64,000 bases of DNA from Roseovarius marisflavi (lineage in GTDB: Bacteria; Pseudomonadota; Alphaproteobacteria; Rhodobacterales; Rhodobacteraceae): NCBI RefSeq assembly GCF_900142625.1, contig NZ_FRBN01000021.1, positions 1 to 64,000 of the forward strand, given 5' to 3'. Shown in pieces: positions 26,918 through 36,264 of this stretch. A program made the position numbers and the translations under genes. The notes under the pieces were generated by a model. It searched no databases. It saw only the letters and a list, made by a program, of their open reading frames with translations, and was not told the origin of the DNA. Each line of letters opens with the position of its first letter. Position 1 is the first letter of the stretch.

Positions 26918-27586
26918 ATGAAAGCGGCTGTCATCGTCTTCCCTGGATCCAACTGCGACCGCGATCTGGCCGTTGCTCTGGAAAGAGCCGGGGCCGATGT
27001 GACCATGGTCTGGCACAAGGATACAGAACTGCCTGGCGGTATGGACCTGATTGGCGTTCCCGGCGGGTTTTCGTTCGGCGATTACCTGCGTTGCGGGGCA
27101 ATTGCGGCCAATTCGCCGATTTGTCGGTCGGTGATCAGCCACGCCGAAAAGGGCGGATACGTGCTTGGTGTCTGCAACGGCTTTCAGGTGCTGACCGAAA
27201 CCGGCCTTCTGCCGGGCGTTCTGCTGCGCAATTCCGGGCTCAAGTATATCTGCAAGCCGGTCTCGCTTACGGTCAAAACCGCCGATAGCGCCTTTACCCA
27301 AGGGTATGCTGCGGGCAGCCATATCACCATTCCGATTGCCCACCACGATGGCAATTACTTTGCCGATGAGGCGACGCTTGACAGGCTGGAAGGCGAGGAT
27401 CGGGTTGCCTTTACCTATGACGACAATCCCAACGGTTCGGCCCGCGACATTGCCGGCATCCTGTCGGAAAACCGTCGGGTTCTTGGCATGATGCCGCATC
27501 CCGAGCGGATGGCAGAGCCAACTCATGGCGGCACCGACGGGGCGGCGATGTTCACCTCGCTTGTGGGCCAGCTTGCCGACGCCTGA
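26918..27586 (+). CDS. purQ: Phosphoribosylformylglycinamidine synthase subunit PurQ
   Basis: Glutaminase subunit of 222 residues that supplies ammonia to PurL. It is a class I amidotransferase: [31 protein letters not shown], the nucleophile Cys in [13 protein letters not shown] (about 82-94) and catalytic His/Glu in MMPHPERM (about 191-198). The site AAGGAG precedes the ATG. purL is not in the window. Confidence 0.97.
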   Translation: MKAAVIVFPGSNCDRDLAVALERAGADVTMVWHKDTELPGGMDLIGVPGGFSFGDYLRCGAIAANSPICRSVISHAEKGGYVLGVCNGFQVLTETGLLPGVLLRNSGLKYICKPVSLTVKTADSAFTQGYAAGSHITIPIAHHDGNYFADEATLDRLEGEDRVAFTYDDNPNGSARDIAGILSENRRVLGMMPHPERMAEPTHGGTDGAAMFTSLVGQLADA

Positions 27587-27641
27587 TACCAGTGATGCGC
27601 GCGCCTTGAGATGGGCGCCCTCGCGGCCTAAGGTCTAGGCC

Positions 27642-29411
27642 ATGAGCGGCTCATTTATCAAATCCCCGGTTCCGCGCATGCGCACCATAAGCTGGCGGGC
27701 ACGCCTTGTGCTCGTAGTGCTTGTGGTGCTGGCGGTTTCGGTGGTGGTGGTGACCAACCGCCTTTTGACCGACCGGTTTACCGAAAACACCCGCAACCGC
27801 GCTGAACTGCGGCTTGTGCTCTATAGCGGCAACCTGCTGAGCGAGCTGCGCCAGAACGCGATCGTGCCACAGCTTCTGGCGCGCGACCCCGCGCTTATCC
27901 GCGCGCTCAGCACCGATGATTATGCCCAGTCGACGCAACGCCTCATTTCCTTCCTGAGCGAGATTGGCGCCGCCTCTTTGACGCTGCTGGACAAGGACGG
28001 GCGCACGGTGGCCGCGACCGAGCGAAGCTCGCTTGGCAAATCGCTCAAGCAAGAGCCGTATTTCGTCGATGCCCTGCGCTCAAGAGATACTGTTTTCAAG
28101 GTGTTGCGCCAGGAAACCGGGCAGTACAACTTTTACTATTCGCGCCGGATTGATACCCAGAACGAAGTGCTTGGCGTGATCCTTGTCGAGGTCGATTTGC
28201 GCAAATACGAGCGGGCCTGGGCGGGCATTTCCGACGCGGTGATGGTCACCGACAGCGAGGGCCAGATCATCCTTGCGACCGAACCGCGATGGCGCGGTGT
28301 GAGTGAGGCCGACGCCCTGCGCCGCGAGCCTGCCAACAGCGCCATTCAGCGCGCGATTCAGGCCACCGCCGACTGGACCGCGCTGCCGCCCGACGCCTAT
28401 GTGCGCGGCGAGGCGGTGATGCGGGTCGAGGGGCGGGTGGCGTTCCGTGGCTGGCGGATCGCCAGTTTCACCACCTACGCCACCGTGCGCGACAAGGTGA
28501 ACGGCTATCTCGCGCTCGAGATCATGGCCTTTGCGATTCTCCTGGCGCTTGCATTCTATTTCCTGAACCGGCGCACTGTGGTGCGGATGGCCCTGTTTCA
28601 GCGGGAATCGGCAGAGCTTCGCGCATTGAATGCCCGCCTCCAGCGGGAAATCGCCGAGCGTCAGAGAGTGCAGGAGAACCTTGCCGTGGCCGAACAGACA
28701 CTTCAGCAAAGCTCGAAACTGGCCGTTCTGGGCGAGATGTCGGCGGCGGTCAGCCACGAGTTGAATCAACCGCTGGCGGCGATGAAAACCTACCTGGCCG
28801 GGGCGCGGCTTTTGCTGACCCGCAACCGCCCCGACGAGGCGCTGTCCTCGTTCCAGAGGATCGACGATCTGATCGAGCGGATGGGCGCGATTACCAAGCA
28901 GCTCAAGTCCTATGCGCGCCAGAATGGTGACACGTTCGAGCCTGTAAACATGGGCGATGCGCTTGCTTCGGCGCTTGCGATGATGGAACCGCAGCTGCGC
29001 CTGCGCAAGGTCAAGATCGACCGCACCCTGCCTAGTGAACCGGTGATGATCATGGGTGATCGGGTGCGGGTGGAACAGGTCATGATCAACCTTCTGCGCA
29101 ACGCCATGGATGCCACCGAAAACGTCGAGGATGCCACCATCGACATCCTGCTGGCGGCAGGCGAAACCGCGATCCTGACGGTGCGCGACAATGGCAGCGG
29201 CATCATCAACTTCGAGAACCTGTTCGAGCCGTTCTACACCACCAAGCTGCCCGGCGACGGGGTTGGCTTGGGGCTTGCCATTTCATCGGGTATCGTGAAC
29301 GACCTGGGCGGACGCCTCACCGCGCGCAACGCGAGCGGTGGGGGGGCTGTATTTGAGATGCAACTGCCTATCTTGCAACAAGAGCCGGAAGAGACCCGTG
29401 CAGCGGAGTGA
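27642..29411 (+). CDS. dctB: C4-dicarboxylate sensor histidine kinase DctB-like
   Basis: Membrane sensor kinase of 589 residues. Membrane segments lie at about residues 22-40 and 287-306 and enclose a periplasmic double-PAS (dCache) domain of about 245 residues with FYYSRRI and SEGQIILATEPRW. A coiled coil follows (QRESAELRALNARLQREI), then the H-box AAVSHELNQPLAAMKTYLAG, N-box LLRNAMDA, and G-boxes DNGSGI and GVGLGLAISSGIV. DctB senses succinate, fumarate or malate in the periplasm and phosphorylates DctD, whose gene begins 6 bases downstream. No TRAP or DctA transporter gene lies in the window. Confidence 0.88.
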   Translation: MSGSFIKSPVPRMRTISWRARLVLVVLVVLAVSVVVVTNRLLTDRFTENTRNRAELRLVLYSGNLLSELRQNAIVPQLLARDPALIRALSTDDYAQSTQRLISFLSEIGAASLTLLDKDGRTVAATERSSLGKSLKQEPYFVDALRSRDTVFKVLRQETGQYNFYYSRRIDTQNEVLGVILVEVDLRKYERAWAGISDAVMVTDSEGQIILATEPRWRGVSEADALRREPANSAIQRAIQATADWTALPPDAYVRGEAVMRVEGRVAFRGWRIASFTTYATVRDKVNGYLALEIMAFAILLALAFYFLNRRTVVRMALFQRESAELRALNARLQREIAERQRVQENLAVAEQTLQQSSKLAVLGEMSAAVSHELNQPLAAMKTYLAGARLLLTRNRPDEALSSFQRIDDLIERMGAITKQLKSYARQNGDTFEPVNMGDALASALAMMEPQLRLRKVKIDRTLPSEPVMIMGDRVRVEQVMINLLRNAMDATENVEDATIDILLAAGETAILTVRDNGSGIINFENLFEPFYTTKLPGDGVGLGLAISSGIVNDLGGRLTARNASGGGAVFEMQLPILQQEPEETRAAE

Positions 29412-29417
29412 TGCAAA

Positions 29418-30752
29418 ATGCCAAGTGCGATGAAGATTGCGATTGTTGACGACGAAAAAGACATGCGACAGTCGATCAGCCAGTGGCTGGCCCTTTCGGG
29501 CTATGACACAGAGGCCTTTCCAAGCGCCGAAGAGGCGCTGAAATCGCTTGGGGCCGATTACCCCGGTATTGTGGTGACCGATATCAAGATGCCAGGCATG
29601 GATGGCATGCAGTTTCTCAAAAAGCTGATGGGCGCGGATTCAAGCCTGCCGGTGATCATGATCACCGGGCATGGCGATGTGCCAATGGCGGTCGAGGCGA
29701 TGCGCATCGGTGCCTTTGATTTTCTGGAAAAGCCGTTCAATCCCGACCGCATGACCGAGTTGGCCAAAAAGGCCACCAATGCGCGCCGTATGACCCTTGA
29801 TAGCCGCGCCTTGCGCAAGGAACTGTCGGATGGCGGTCAGCTCATGAAAAAGCTGATCGGCACCAGCCAGGCGATGGAGCGTCTCAAGGAGGATATCCTT
29901 GATCTGGGGCAGGCCGATGGCCACGTTCTGATCGAGGGCGAAACCGGCACCGGCAAGACGCTTGTGGCGCATGCCCTGCATGCGGTTGGCGCACGGGCGG
30001 GCAAAAAGTTTGTTTCCGTGTCCTGCGCCGCGTTTGAGGATGAGGCGCTTATCAAGCGGCTGTTCGGCCCGATGCACCCCGAAGACACCCAGTTACCGGC
30101 TGTTGAAGAGGCGCGCGGCGGCACGCTTGTGCTTGAGGATATCGAATCTCTGTCCGAGGCCGCGCAGGCCCGGCTTTTGACCCATATCAACGAGGACGGC
30201 ACGCCGCCCGAGATCCGCATTGTCGCGATCTCCAACATGCAGGACGAGGGGCGCACCTGCGAAGACGCGCTGCGCTCGGATCTGTTTTACCGTCTGGCGT
30301 CGCTGCGCATCACCCTGCCGCCGCTGCGCCAGCGGGGCGAGGATATCCTGACGCTGTTTACCCGGTTCAGCGATCAGTTTGCCGATGATTACGGCTGCGA
30401 GGCGCCGCAGGTCTCGGCCCAGGAGGCAACCCAGTTGTTGCAGGCACCCTGGCCGGGCAATGTGCGCCAATTGTTCAACGTCGCCGAGCGCGCGGTGCTT
30501 CAATCGCGCCGGGGCAGTGGCACCATCGCCTCGCTGCTGATCTCGGATCATCAGGACATGCAGCCGGTGATGACCACCGAAGGCAAGCCGCTCAAGGAGT
30601 ATGTCGAGGCGTTCGAGAGGATGCTGATCGACAACACCATGCGCCGCCATAAGGGCTCAATCGCGGCGGTGATGGATGAATTATGCCTGCCGCGCCGCAC
30701 GCTGAACGAGAAAATGGCGAAATACGGTTTGCAGCGCTCGGATTATCTCTGA
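29418..30752 (+). CDS. dctD: DctD-like response regulator with a degenerate sigma-54 activation domain
   Basis: A response regulator of 444 residues in three parts. The receiver (about 1-125) has IVDDEKD, VTDIKMPGMDG and ITGHGD. The AAA+ domain (about 145-375) has Walker A GETGTGKT and RSDLFYRLASLRITLPPLRQR. A Fis-type helix-turn-helix (about 400-440, RRHKGSIAAVMDELCLPRRTL) follows. The GAFTGA loop that contacts sigma-54 is absent: LFGPMHPEDTQLPAVEEARG stands where it should be, and Walker B reads LVLEDIE rather than LFLDEIE. This resembles Rhodobacter NtrC, which works with sigma-70 RNA polymerase. Activation through another sigma factor is the likely consequence. Confidence 0.88.
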   Translation: MPSAMKIAIVDDEKDMRQSISQWLALSGYDTEAFPSAEEALKSLGADYPGIVVTDIKMPGMDGMQFLKKLMGADSSLPVIMITGHGDVPMAVEAMRIGAFDFLEKPFNPDRMTELAKKATNARRMTLDSRALRKELSDGGQLMKKLIGTSQAMERLKEDILDLGQADGHVLIEGETGTGKTLVAHALHAVGARAGKKFVSVSCAAFEDEALIKRLFGPMHPEDTQLPAVEEARGGTLVLEDIESLSEAAQARLLTHINEDGTPPEIRIVAISNMQDEGRTCEDALRSDLFYRLASLRITLPPLRQRGEDILTLFTRFSDQFADDYGCEAPQVSAQEATQLLQAPWPGNVRQLFNVAERAVLQSRRGSGTIASLLISDHQDMQPVMTTEGKPLKEYVEAFERMLIDNTMRRHKGSIAAVMDELCLPRRTLNEKMAKYGLQRSDYL

Positions 30753-31158
30753 GCGCTCAATCGGCCGCAATCGCATTTTCTCCATTGTAATTCCTCCATG
30801 TGACGCTTTAGTGTAATTGGATGGAGACATGCATTGCGATGCAACCTCCGAGAGAGTTTCGCTATTGGGTGCAGGCTTGGGTTTATATCCCGCAGTTCCC
30901 GATAGGCCGATTGGGCCCCTTAACAGGGGCCAAATACACGCCTGATCCCTGATAGCAGGGTGGTCAGGCCCTGAATTGGCGCCTTGACGGGTGCCGGAGT
31001 AAAAGAACCGCGATGAAGCGCGCGACACATCAAAACGTCATAGCCGGGGCCGCCACAGGCGCCCTGTGCTGCGCGCGCGCTATCGCCCTTATCAGACATC
31101 TCCCGCGACACGCCGCCCCACCGGGGCAGGTGTGTGCGCCGCGATGCAAACGGAAAAC
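30753..31158 (+). promoter_or_regulatory. Long leader region of rne
   Basis: A 406-base gap without a credible gene before rne. It contains a hairpin GGCCCC/GGGGCC at 30914-30931, a nested stem around CCCTGATAGCAGGG at 30946-30971, and a TGCAT..ATGCA palindrome near 30830. RNase E mRNAs usually have long structured leaders through which the enzyme controls its own message; that role is inferred here. Confidence 0.45.
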
Positions 31159-33849
31159 ATGGCTAAGAAAATGCTCATTGATGCCACCCACGCGGAAGAA
31201 ACCCGCGTTGTGGTGGTCGACGGAAACAAGGTCGAGGAATTTGATTTTGAGTCCGAAAACAAACGCCAACTTGCAGGCAATATCTATCTAGCAAAGGTTA
31301 CCCGGGTCGAACCGTCGCTTCAGGCGGCGTTCATTGACTATGGCGGCAATCGCCACGGGTTCCTTGCCTTCTCGGAAATTCATCCCGACTACTATCAGAT
31401 CCCGGTCGCTGACCGCGAAGCCCTGATGGAAGAAGAGCGCGCCTATGCCGAGGCGCAAAAGGAAGAAGACGAAAAGCCCAAGCGGCGCACCCGGTCGCGG
31501 TCGCGCTCAAAGGCCAAGGCAGAAACCACCAAATCCGATGATGCGGTCGTCAATGCCGAGATTTCGGGCATGGAAACCATCGACCTTGAGGGCGAGAGCG
31601 AAGAAGGCTCTTCGCCGATGGAGCGGGTGGCCGAAACCCCCGTGGAAGAGCCCGAATCCGAGCTCAACGAGGCCGCAACCGACACCGCCGATGCCGAAGG
31701 TCTTGGCCAGGACGCGGCTGACGATCATGGCGACGACGAGGGTGACGACAGCGACACCAAGCGCGACCATGCCTCGCGTGATGATGACATCGAATCTGTC
31801 GCCGATGAAGATGACAGCGAAGATATCCGCCCGGTGCGCAAACCGCGCCCGCGTCGCTATAAAATCCAGGAAGTGGTCAAGGTTCGCCAGATCCTTCTTG
31901 TACAGGTCGTCAAGGAAGAGCGCGGCAACAAAGGCGCGGCGCTGACCACATACCTGAGCCTTGCAGGCCGCTATTGCGTCCTCATGCCCAACACCGCGCG
32001 TGGCGGCGGCATCAGCCGCAAGATCACCAACGCGGTCGATCGCAAGAAGCTCAAGGAAATCGCCAATGAGATCGACGTGCCGTCCGGCGCGGGTCTTATC
32101 GTGCGCACCGCCGGGGCCAAGCGCACCAAGGCCGAGATCAAGCGCGATTACGAATATCTTCAGCGCCTCTGGGAGCAAATCCGCGAGCTGACGCTGAAAT
32201 CCATTGCGCCTGCGAAGATTTATGAAGAAGGCGACCTGATCAAACGCTCGATCCGCGACCTGTACAATCGTGACATCGACGAGGTTCTGGTCGAGGGCGA
32301 GCGCGGCTATCGCATCGCCAAGGACTTCATGAAGATGATCATGCCGTCCCACGCCAAGAACGTGAAACATTACGTCGATCAACAGCCGCTTTTCGCGCGC
32401 CATCAGGTCGAATCCTACCTGTCGGGCATGTTCAATCCCACGGTTCAGCTCAAATCCGGCGGCTATATCGTGATCGGTGTGACCGAGGCGCTTGTCGCCA
32501 TCGACGTCAACTCTGGTCGCGCGACCAAGGAAGGCTCGATTGAGGAAACCGCGACCAAGACCAACCTTGAGGCCGCCGATGAGGTGGCCCGCCAATTGCG
32601 CCTGCGCGATCTGGCCGGTCTTATTGTCATCGACTTTATCGACATGGACGAGCGTCGCAACAACTCGGCCGTCGAAAAGCGCATGAAGGACAAGCTCAAG
32701 ACCGACCGCGCGCGCATTCAGGTTGGCCGGATTTCCGGCTTTGGCCTGATGGAAATGTCGCGCCAGCGTCTGCGCCCCGGCATGATTGAGGCCACGACAC
32801 AACCGTGCCCGACCTGTCATGGCACCGGTCTTATCCGCTCGGACGACAGTCTTGCGCTGTCGATCCTGCGTCAGATCGAAGAAGAGGGCGTGCGCCGCCG
32901 CTCGCGCGAGGTTTTGGTGAAATGTCCGGTGGAGATTGCCAATTACCTGATGAACCAAAAGCGCGAGCATGTGGCCGGGATCGAAACCCGCTATGGCCTT
33001 TCGGTGCGTATCGAGGGCGACCCGAGGCTTGTCAGCCCCGATTTCACGCTTGAAAAGTTCAAGACAGCGACTCGCGCCGTGCCCGAAATGGTCATTCCGC
33101 AGTTCGTGTCGGCCCACAGCTCTTTGATGGACGACCTCGAGGATGAGATCGAAGAGGATGTCGCCGAAGACGCGGCGGAGGCCGAAACCGAAGTCGCGAC
33201 CCCGAAAACCAATGGCGAGGCCGATGCCGAGGATGGCGACAAGCCGAAAAAGCGACGTCGGCGTCGGCGTCGGCGGTCGAAATCCAATGGCAATGGTCAG
33301 GATGACAACGGCGAGAATGGTGAAAACGGCGACAATGGCGCTGTAAGCGAAGAGGCCGCGCCCGCGACCGACGCGCAGCCCGCAGAGCAAGCAGCCGAGA
33401 CCGCAGCCGAGCCTGAGGCCGAAGAAAAGCCCAAGCCCAAGCGCACACGCCGCCCCCGCAAAAAGCCCGAGCCCAAGGCGGTTGAGGCTGAGGCCGAGAC
33501 CGGCGCCGGTGCCGCAGAGGCCGACGCGCCTGCCGCTGAGGCAGAGCCCAAGCCGAAGCCAAAGCGCACCCGTGCGCCGCGCAAGAAGAAAGAGCCGGAA
33601 GTAGCCGCAGAGGCGACCCCCGAGACCCCAGCCGAAGCGCCTGTCGCAGACGCGCCGGTTGAGGTGGCCCCCGAACCGACTCCGGAACCGATTGCCGAGG
33701 TGGTCGAACCCGTGGCCGCGCCGGACCCTGCGCCAGAGCCAGAGCCCGCTCCGGTTGCCGCCGCAGCAGAGCCTGCGCCGATGGTGGAAGAGGTCGCAAA
33801 GGAAGACGCCAAGCCCAAACGCCGAGGCTGGTGGTCGCTTGGCGGCTAA
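31159..33849 (+). CDS. rne: Ribonuclease E
   Basis: Endoribonuclease of 896 residues, the core of the RNA degradosome and of rRNA/tRNA processing. The S1 RNA-binding domain (about 36-240) is split by an acidic insertion rich in Glu/Asp. After it come YKIQEVVKVRQILLVQVVKE and SLAGRYCVLMPNT, then the catalytic DNase I-like part with VAIDVNSGRAT and DFIDM holding the metal-binding Asp residues. The zinc-link CPTCHGTG (about 550) joins subunits. The C-terminus is a long Ala/Glu/Pro/Lys-rich disordered tail with basic clusters, used in partner binding. The start at 31159 (MAKKMLIDATH) is the usual N-terminus; a longer frame upstream is not conserved. Confidence 0.95.
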   Translation: MAKKMLIDATHAEETRVVVVDGNKVEEFDFESENKRQLAGNIYLAKVTRVEPSLQAAFIDYGGNRHGFLAFSEIHPDYYQIPVADREALMEEERAYAEAQKEEDEKPKRRTRSRSRSKAKAETTKSDDAVVNAEISGMETIDLEGESEEGSSPMERVAETPVEEPESELNEAATDTADAEGLGQDAADDHGDDEGDDSDTKRDHASRDDDIESVADEDDSEDIRPVRKPRPRRYKIQEVVKVRQILLVQVVKEERGNKGAALTTYLSLAGRYCVLMPNTARGGGISRKITNAVDRKKLKEIANEIDVPSGAGLIVRTAGAKRTKAEIKRDYEYLQRLWEQIRELTLKSIAPAKIYEEGDLIKRSIRDLYNRDIDEVLVEGERGYRIAKDFMKMIMPSHAKNVKHYVDQQPLFARHQVESYLSGMFNPTVQLKSGGYIVIGVTEALVAIDVNSGRATKEGSIEETATKTNLEAADEVARQLRLRDLAGLIVIDFIDMDERRNNSAVEKRMKDKLKTDRARIQVGRISGFGLMEMSRQRLRPGMIEATTQPCPTCHGTGLIRSDDSLALSILRQIEEEGVRRRSREVLVKCPVEIANYLMNQKREHVAGIETRYGLSVRIEGDPRLVSPDFTLEKFKTATRAVPEMVIPQFVSAHSSLMDDLEDEIEEDVAEDAAEAETEVATPKTNGEADAEDGDKPKKRRRRRRRRSKSNGNGQDDNGENGENGDNGAVSEEAAPATDAQPAEQAAETAAEPEAEEKPKPKRTRRPRKKPEPKAVEAEAETGAGAAEADAPAAEAEPKPKPKRTRAPRKKKEPEVAAEATPETPAEAPVADAPVEVAPEPTPEPIAEVVEPVAAPDPAPEPEPAPVAAAAEPAPMVEEVAKEDAKPKRRGWWSLGG

Positions 33850-33874
33850 GGTATCGCCTTGATTTCAAACATGC

Positions 33875-33904
33875 AAACGCCGCGCCCTGAAAAGCGCGGC
33901 GTTT
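33875..33904. terminator. Bidirectional terminator between rne and tusA
   Basis: A perfect 11-bp stem AAACGCCGCGC/GCGCGGCGTTT with an 8-base loop lies between convergent genes. The T residues at either end serve both directions. Confidence 0.8.
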
Positions 33905-33918
33905 CGCGTTGGCGGGGC

Positions 33919-34146
33919 TCAGGATTTGCGGATGATATAGGTCTGAACGCCGTCCGCCTCTTTGGCCTCGACAAGGTCATGCCCGGCCTCGGCGCAAAAA
34001 TGCGGCACGTCGATCACCGCCGCCGGATCATCGGCCTGCATCGCGATGAGATCGCCAACGTCAAGCGATTTCAACCGCTTGCGCAGCTTGAGAACAGGCA
34101 GGGGGCATAAAAGCCCGGTGGCATCCAGGGTATCTTTCGGTGTCAT
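33919..34146 (-). CDS. TusA-family sulfurtransferase
   Basis: A 75-residue TusA/YedF/SirA protein. LDATGLLCPLPVLKLRKRL (about 7-25) includes the CPxP motif with the persulfide-carrying Cys; GDLIAMQADDPAAVIDVPHF follows. Proteins of this family relay sulfur for 2-thiouridine, molybdenum cofactor or sulfur oxidation. A second Cys (in FCAEAGH) is common. Divergent from ccdA by about 80 bases, a frequent pairing. Confidence 0.9.
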   Translation of the reverse strand: MTPKDTLDATGLLCPLPVLKLRKRLKSLDVGDLIAMQADDPAAVIDVPHFCAEAGHDLVEAKEADGVQTYIIRKS

Positions 34147-34227
34147 ACCCGCCAGATAGCGGCCTTGTTACAGCCTGTCCACAAGGTTGTGACGCAATGC
34201 CGGGTGACGCGCGGCCATGAACGGGCT

Positions 34228-34992
34228 ATGTCAAAAGGCATGTTTGGAATCGAAATCATAGACGCCGGCCTTTTGCCCGCGATGATCGTGGCCCTGATGG
34301 CCGGGATCATCTCATTTCTCAGCCCCTGTGTGCTGCCGATCGTGCCGCCATATCTCGCCTATATGAGCGGTATCAGCCTGAGTGAGCTTTCCGATGGCTC
34401 TGGCAAACGCGCCCGCGCGGTGGTGCCGGCGCTGTTCTTTGTTCTGGGCCTTTCGACGGTGTTCTTGTTCCTTGGCTTCACCGCCTCGGCGATTGGCACG
34501 GTGTTCTTGCAATATCAGAGCTATTTCAACACTGTAGCGGGCGTTCTTGTGATGGCCTTCGGGGCGCATTTCATCGGCATCTACCGGATTTCCTTTCTGG
34601 ATCGCGAGGCGCGGATTGATGCCGGGGATCAGGGCGGGTCGTCCTTTGGCGCCTATGTTCTGGGGCTGGCCTTTGCCTTTGGCTGGACGCCGTGCATCGG
34701 GCCACAGCTTGGCGCGATCCTGTCTCTTGCCGCCTCCGAGGGCAACGTCGCGCGCGGCACCACGCTTTTGGCGGTCTATGCCTTTGGCCTTGGCGTGCCG
34801 TTCCTGCTTGTGGCGGCCTTCCTGCCGCGCCTGACCGGGCTTATGGGCTGGATGAAGCGGCATATGGAACAGATCGAGCGGGTGATGGGCCTGTTGCTCT
34901 GGACGATTGGCCTTTTGATGCTCACCGGCGGCTTTTCGGCGTTTTCATTCTGGCTGCTCGAAACCTTTCCGGCGCTGGCGGTGCTTGGATAA
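34228..34992 (+). CDS. ccdA: Cytochrome c biogenesis protein CcdA
   Basis: Membrane protein of 254 residues with six predicted helices. It moves reducing equivalents from cytoplasmic thioredoxin to periplasmic apocytochrome c thiol partners. The two redox cysteines lie in LSPCVLPIVPPYLAYMSG (first helix) and FGWTPCIGPQLGAILSLA (fourth helix), each with the characteristic Pro residues. The start at 34228 is one choice; a Met four codons later or an upstream start would also work. It is divergent from the tusA-like gene, and the hydrolase gene begins about 55 bases downstream. Confidence 0.9.
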   Translation: MSKGMFGIEIIDAGLLPAMIVALMAGIISFLSPCVLPIVPPYLAYMSGISLSELSDGSGKRARAVVPALFFVLGLSTVFLFLGFTASAIGTVFLQYQSYFNTVAGVLVMAFGAHFIGIYRISFLDREARIDAGDQGGSSFGAYVLGLAFAFGWTPCIGPQLGAILSLAASEGNVARGTTLLAVYAFGLGVPFLLVAAFLPRLTGLMGWMKRHMEQIERVMGLLLWTIGLLMLTGGFSAFSFWLLETFPALAVLG

Positions 34993-35046
34993 GTCCTTAC
35001 TCTTGGCAAAATCCTGCGCTAGGCTTGCCCGCGCAAGAGGTAAGGT

Positions 35047-36264
35047 ATGAGCAGCCCCCAACCCCCCGAAGTCCGCCGCAGGCGGGTGTTTTACATTCCG
35101 GGATATGATCCCATTCCGCCGCGCCGCTACCGCGAGCTTTACCGCAAGGAAAGCGCCGCGCAGGCGGGGGTGTCTGGCTATGCCATCTCGCTTGACGCCG
35201 GCGCAGCGGGGGCCCCGGGCGCGCGCTTTGGCTGGAGCGTGGCGGCAAAGATCGACGGCGCAGAGGTGCAAAGCGAGGTCTCGGTGCTGGTCTGGTCCGA
35301 TATCGTCAAATCCAGCATGAATAACGGGATCATCGCCACCTATCTGCAACTGATCCGCACGGCGGCCACCTATATCGGCACGGGCGCTCTGTTCCGGCTG
35401 ATGCGGCTGCGCAAGGGGCCGGTAATCGCAGCGCTTTACCCGGTCGGCTTTCTGATCGCTCAACTGGGGCTGGCTCTGCTGCTGGCCTGGGGACTTGGCC
35501 GTGTTCTCGCCCTCTGGCATCCTTTGGCGGCCTGGGGCGGGCTTTTGGTGGTGCCTGTGGTGCTGGCATGGTTCCGGCGCATGGACGGCCGGTTTTTCGC
35601 CTATTACCTGATGCATGATTACGCCTATTCGGCGCTCCACCTTGGCGCCAACCCGCCCGAGCTCGAGGCGCGCCTGGCCGCGTTCGCCACCGAAATTGCC
35701 GAGGCGTTGACGCAGGACAGTGATGAGGTGCTGGTTGTCGGGCACTCGTCCGGCGCGCATCTCGGGGTGTCGATCCTGGCCGATCTGATCCGCGCGGGGC
35801 GGGTGCCCAAGGACGGCCCGGCGCTGTCGTTCCTGTCGCTGGGACAGGTGGTGCCGATGGTGTCGTTCCTGCCGCGGGCGTATCGCCTGCGGGCCGATCT
35901 GGCGTATCTCTCGGCGCGCAAGGAACTGACGTGGGTCGATGTCACCGCCCCCGGCGATGGCTGCGCCTTTGCGCTCTGCGATCCGGTTTGCGTTACCGGC
36001 GTCGCGCCGGAAAACAAACGCTGGCCGCTGGTACTCTCTGCGGCCTTTTCCCAAACGCTTAGCCCGGAACGCTGGAAGGCGTTGCGGTGGCGGTTTTTCC
36101 GGCTGCATTTTCAATATCTCTGCGCCTTTGATCGCCCCGGTGATTACGATTATTTCCAGATCACCGCCGGGCCCAAGACCCTTGGCAGCCGTTACGCCGG
36201 TCGCGCCCCTTCCAAAAGCCGGATCGAGCGTCCGACCTCGGGCTATCGGAGCATCGCGCCTTGA
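35047..36264 (+). CDS. Membrane-associated alpha/beta hydrolase of unknown substrate
   Basis: A 405-residue protein. VFYIPGYDP near the N-terminus looks like the first hydrolase strand and oxyanion region. Two hydrophobic segments lie at about residues 124-146 and 154-171. VLVVGHSSGAHLGVSILADL (about 232-251) has the GxSxG nucleophile elbow (Ser in GHSSG). Asp and His candidates follow in FDRPGDYDYF and elsewhere. It could be a lipase-type or ester hydrolase acting at the membrane. Its TGA overlaps the TTG start of the cytochrome P450 gene, so the pair is translationally coupled and probably acts on related molecules (inference). Confidence 0.7.
   Translation: MSSPQPPEVRRRRVFYIPGYDPIPPRRYRELYRKESAAQAGVSGYAISLDAGAAGAPGARFGWSVAAKIDGAEVQSEVSVLVWSDIVKSSMNNGIIATYLQLIRTAATYIGTGALFRLMRLRKGPVIAALYPVGFLIAQLGLALLLAWGLGRVLALWHPLAAWGGLLVVPVVLAWFRRMDGRFFAYYLMHDYAYSALHLGANPPELEARLAAFATEIAEALTQDSDEVLVVGHSSGAHLGVSILADLIRAGRVPKDGPALSFLSLGQVVPMVSFLPRAYRLRADLAYLSARKELTWVDVTAPGDGCAFALCDPVCVTGVAPENKRWPLVLSAAFSQTLSPERWKALRWRFFRLHFQYLCAFDRPGDYDYFQITAGPKTLGSRYAGRAPSKSRIERPTSGYRSIAP

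Noticed and set aside
31507-33390. Long antisense frame opposite rne
   Set aside because: Low-complexity translation mirroring the Ala/Glu-rich rne coding sequence; no family match.
33480-33800. Repetitive Ala/Glu/Pro/Lys DNA that looks like a tandem repeat
   Set aside because: It is the usual low-complexity disordered tail of RNase E; no exact repeat unit.
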